Assembly: GCA_016867255.1 (NCBI GenBank)
Contig: VGKB01000047.1
Location: 1 to 5,468, forward strand
Reading direction: 5' to 3'
Source: Candidatus Moraniibacteriota bacterium
Lineage (GTDB): Bacteria; Patescibacteriota; Minisyncoccia; CAIUEV01
DNA length: 5,468 nt
Translations under genes and position numbers: made by a program
Part shown: positions 4,111 through 5,468 of the stretch, piece by piece
Numbering within the stretch: the stretch's first letter is position 1
Layout of the letters: each line of letters opens with the position of its first letter
The notes under the pieces: generated by a model
The model's input: the letters and a program-made list of their open reading frames with translations, nothing else
What the model was told of the DNA's origin: nothing
The model's database searches: none

Positions 4111-4116
4111 CCTCCT
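4111..4116 (-). promoter_or_regulatory. Shine-Dalgarno site of the 68-aa gene
   Basis: AGGAGG on the minus strand with a 7-nt spacer to ATG 4103. It decides the start, making the protein 12 residues shorter than the longest open frame. Confidence 0.75.
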
Positions 4117-4147
4117 CTTGAAATGTACGCTTCCAGCAATTTATCTT

Positions 4148-4177
4148 ATTCTAGAAGTCTAAACCAGCCTACACCAA
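4148..4177 (-). promoter_or_regulatory. Weak candidate promoter of the 68-aa gene
   Basis: On the minus strand TTGGTG (4177-4172, overlapping the last codons of fmt) and TAGAAT (4153-4148, five of six to the -10 consensus) are 18 nt apart. The -35 is poor. Co-transcription with fmt is equally possible. Confidence 0.3.
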
Positions 4178-5158
4178 TAAAAATTTATTTTCAATACTTG
4201 AGTATCCGCGCAGAAAATCGGCGGCGGAAATCGGATTTTTGCCTTCGATTTGAAGTCTGGATATTAATAAAATTCCTTTTTTCGTAGCGACAGCTAGATT
4301 ATTACTAAATCCTTGATATTGTCCCGGCTGCAAATTTTCTATGCCTTCAGATGACGTGGCATGCTGCGTCTCTACATAAATGCCGCGGGTTTCTAAAATA
4401 TTCACTCGTACCCTTAGGCTATTCTTTTTTAAAAACGTGAAAGTTTTAAATTGTGGATTCAAAGCCCGAACTTTACGGTCAATTTGTTCGGCGGTCTCGC
4501 ACCGCCAGTCAATTCGGCCATCCTCTTTTTTTATCATTTTACAGAATGTTACGCCTTTTTCGGGCTGCGGTTTTAAAGTAATTTTGCCTTCAATATATTG
4601 TCGCAAAATCTTGGGCAATTTTTCTTTACCTAGATCAACTAATTTCCGGGTTAAAGTTTGATTGGTTTCTCTGGGTTTGATATTCACTGTTTGCTGAAAT
4701 AAAATCGGTCCGTTGTCCACGTCTTCCCCAAGTTTCATAATACTGATCCCGGTCTTCATATGGCCTTCCAAAATGGCGCTCATTATCGGCGAAGGCCCGC
4801 GTAATTTAGGTAAAAGAGACGGATGAAAGTTAATAAATCCTAAGGAAGGTATCGCGAGAATTTCTGGGGGAAATATTTTACCATAAGCGACCACTACCAC
4901 TAAATCAGGTTTAACTTTTTTGAATTGTTCTAAAAAAACCGGGTTGTTCAATTTTGGGGGCTGCCAAACCGGGATTTTCAATTTATCGGCCCTGGTTTTA
5001 AGTACCGGAGCAATCGCTTTCTGCCCTCGGTCTCTTTGGCTGTTGGGCGGAGCTAAAACCCCCGTGATATTAAAACCCTCGTTGATGAGGGTTTCCAAAA
5101 ATTCCACCGCCCAGTCGGAACCACCAGCAAAAATAAGGCGCTTTGATTGCCATGGCAT
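4169..5158 (-). CDS. fmt: Methionyl-tRNA formyltransferase
   Basis: Transfers a formyl group from 10-formyltetrahydrofolate to Met-tRNAfMet for translation initiation. The N-terminal formyltransferase domain has the catalytic triad: Asn110 and His112 in INFHPSLLPKLRG, and Asp148 in GEDVDNGPIL, with the same 36-residue His-to-Asp spacing as the E. coli enzyme (N106, H108, D144). The C-terminal tRNA-binding barrel starts near 215 (GRIDW...AEQIDRKVRALNPQFKTFTFL) and ends with GKNPISAADFLRGY. At 329 aa it is slightly longer than usual (about 310-320). Residues 261-270 (YVETQHATSS) are encoded by an inserted palindrome in a barrel loop. The ATG at 5158 comes 3 nt after the glycosyltransferase stop and has no close Shine-Dalgarno site, so translation may depend on ribosomes finishing the upstream gene. 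Confidence 0.96.
   Translation of the reverse strand: MPWQSKRLIFAGGSDWAVEFLETLINEGFNITGVLAPPNSQRDRGQKAIAPVLKTRADKLKIPVWQPPKLNNPVFLEQFKKVKPDLVVVVAYGKIFPPEILAIPSLGFINFHPSLLPKLRGPSPIMSAILEGHMKTGISIMKLGEDVDNGPILFQQTVNIKPRETNQTLTRKLVDLGKEKLPKILRQYIEGKITLKPQPEKGVTFCKMIKKEDGRIDWRCETAEQIDRKVRALNPQFKTFTFLKKNSLRVRVNILETRGIYVETQHATSSEGIENLQPGQYQGFSNNLAVATKKGILLISRLQIEGKNPISAADFLRGYSSIENKFLLV
4350..4376. repeat. In-frame palindromic repeat inside fmt
   Basis: GACGTGGCATGCTGCGTC (4353-4370) is a loopless palindrome of nine pairs, two of them G-T, with the flanks ATCT...TCTAC partly extending it. On the coding strand it begins GTAGAGACGCAGCATG, half of a perfect palindrome that I recall as a dispersed repeat in some CPR and other genomes. 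It encodes VETQHATS in a loop of the C-terminal domain, where the E. coli enzyme has a similar-sized or shorter turn. It appears to be a partly decayed repeat retained in frame. Confidence 0.62.
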
Positions 5159-5161
5159 AAT

Positions 5162-5468
5162 TTATTGTTCAATAATTTCCTTTATTGAGTAGTTCATTTC
5201 CTTCCCCCGGTAACGGTTCTTGACTAGAATGTCGGCCATAAGGCCGGAAATAAAAAGTTGTATTCCCACCATCATCAGAAAGATTGCCAGAAGCGGCCAG
5301 ATTTTATTGGAAAGCGGGTAGGCGTAAAACATTCGCGCGATAAATAAAAAGACCAAAAGGGCCGCTCCCAAAACAAAACTGGCCATTCCAGTGCCGCCGA
5401 AAAGATGCAAGGGGCGGCTGGCGTACTTCATCCAAAACCACACGCCCAAAATATCCAAAAAGCCCTTG
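5162..5468 (-). CDS. DPM1-like family 2 glycosyltransferase, C-terminal membrane part (partial)
   Basis: Only the last 101 residues are visible; the catalytic GT-A domain lies beyond the right edge. The frame is open to base 5468 (KGFLDILGVWFWMKYASRPLHLFGG...), so the leucine near 5458 is not a start. The segment KYASRPLHLFGG is a hallmark of bacterial dolichyl-phosphate-mannose-synthase-like or undecaprenyl-phosphate glycosyltransferases with two C-terminal membrane helices. Both helices are visible: about residues 27-48 (GMASFVLGAALLVFLFIARMFY) and 56-80 (IWPLLAIFLMMVGIQLFISGLMADI). Such enzymes move a sugar onto a lipid carrier at the membrane for envelope glycan synthesis; the sugar cannot be inferred here. 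A basic tail follows, ending 3 bp before fmt, so the two genes are probably co-transcribed. Confidence 0.85.
   Translation of the reverse strand, partial: KGFLDILGVWFWMKYASRPLHLFGGTGMASFVLGAALLVFLFIARMFYAYPLSNKIWPLLAIFLMMVGIQLFISGLMADILVKNRYRGKEMNYSIKEIIEQ

Noticed and set aside
4051..4287. 78-aa plus-strand open frame
   Set aside because: It is antisense to the start of the 68-aa gene and the end of fmt, with no supporting signals.

Overview
The window looks like a piece of chromosome from a Candidate Phyla Radiation (Patescibacteria) bacterium, probably near the Parcubacteria. This is inferred from style, not from a search. The signs are short hypothetical genes among core translation genes, a ribosomal protein S16 with a long Lys/Glu/Ala tail, a DPM1-like membrane glycosyltransferase, and several small palindromic or tandem repeats, some inside the reading frames of housekeeping genes. 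TGA is used as a normal stop, so recoding of TGA is not suggested.

Layout. Bases 1-615: a partial small hypothetical gene (minus strand, running off the left edge), tRNA-Ser(GGA) (minus), and a divergent control region with two good sigma70-type promoters back to back, one for the tRNA and one for rpsP. Bases 616-2840: rpsP (S16) and gltX (glutamyl-tRNA synthetase) on the plus strand, separated by an 85-bp three-hairpin repeat. Bases 2841-3042: a convergent intergenic region with an 18-bp AT-rich palindrome, a 106-bp inverted-repeat element and a minus-strand terminator. Bases 3043-3782: three small minus-strand genes that look like one transcript: a C-terminal fragment of a 5'(3')-deoxyribonucleotidase, a 59-aa zinc ribbon protein and a 118-aa unknown protein. 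Bases 3817-5468: a second minus-strand unit, read from the right edge as a glycosyltransferase C-terminus, fmt (methionyl-tRNA formyltransferase) and a 68-aa Cys-containing unknown protein, ending at a rho-independent terminator.

Functionally the recognisable genes serve translation: a ribosomal protein, a serine tRNA, Glu-tRNA charging and initiator-tRNA formylation. The small genes cannot be assigned a role, apart from the nucleotidase remnant by homology.

The most notable signal is that rpsP, gltX and fmt each carry an in-frame repeat of a different type in a region expected to tolerate insertion (a low-complexity tail or a surface loop). Further repeats lie in the gaps between genes. This resembles the palindromic elements known inside Rickettsia genes. 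A second pattern is that the small hypothetical genes have strong GGAGG ribosome-binding sites, while rpsP, gltX and fmt have none visible. I saw no convincing new defence or mobile system.
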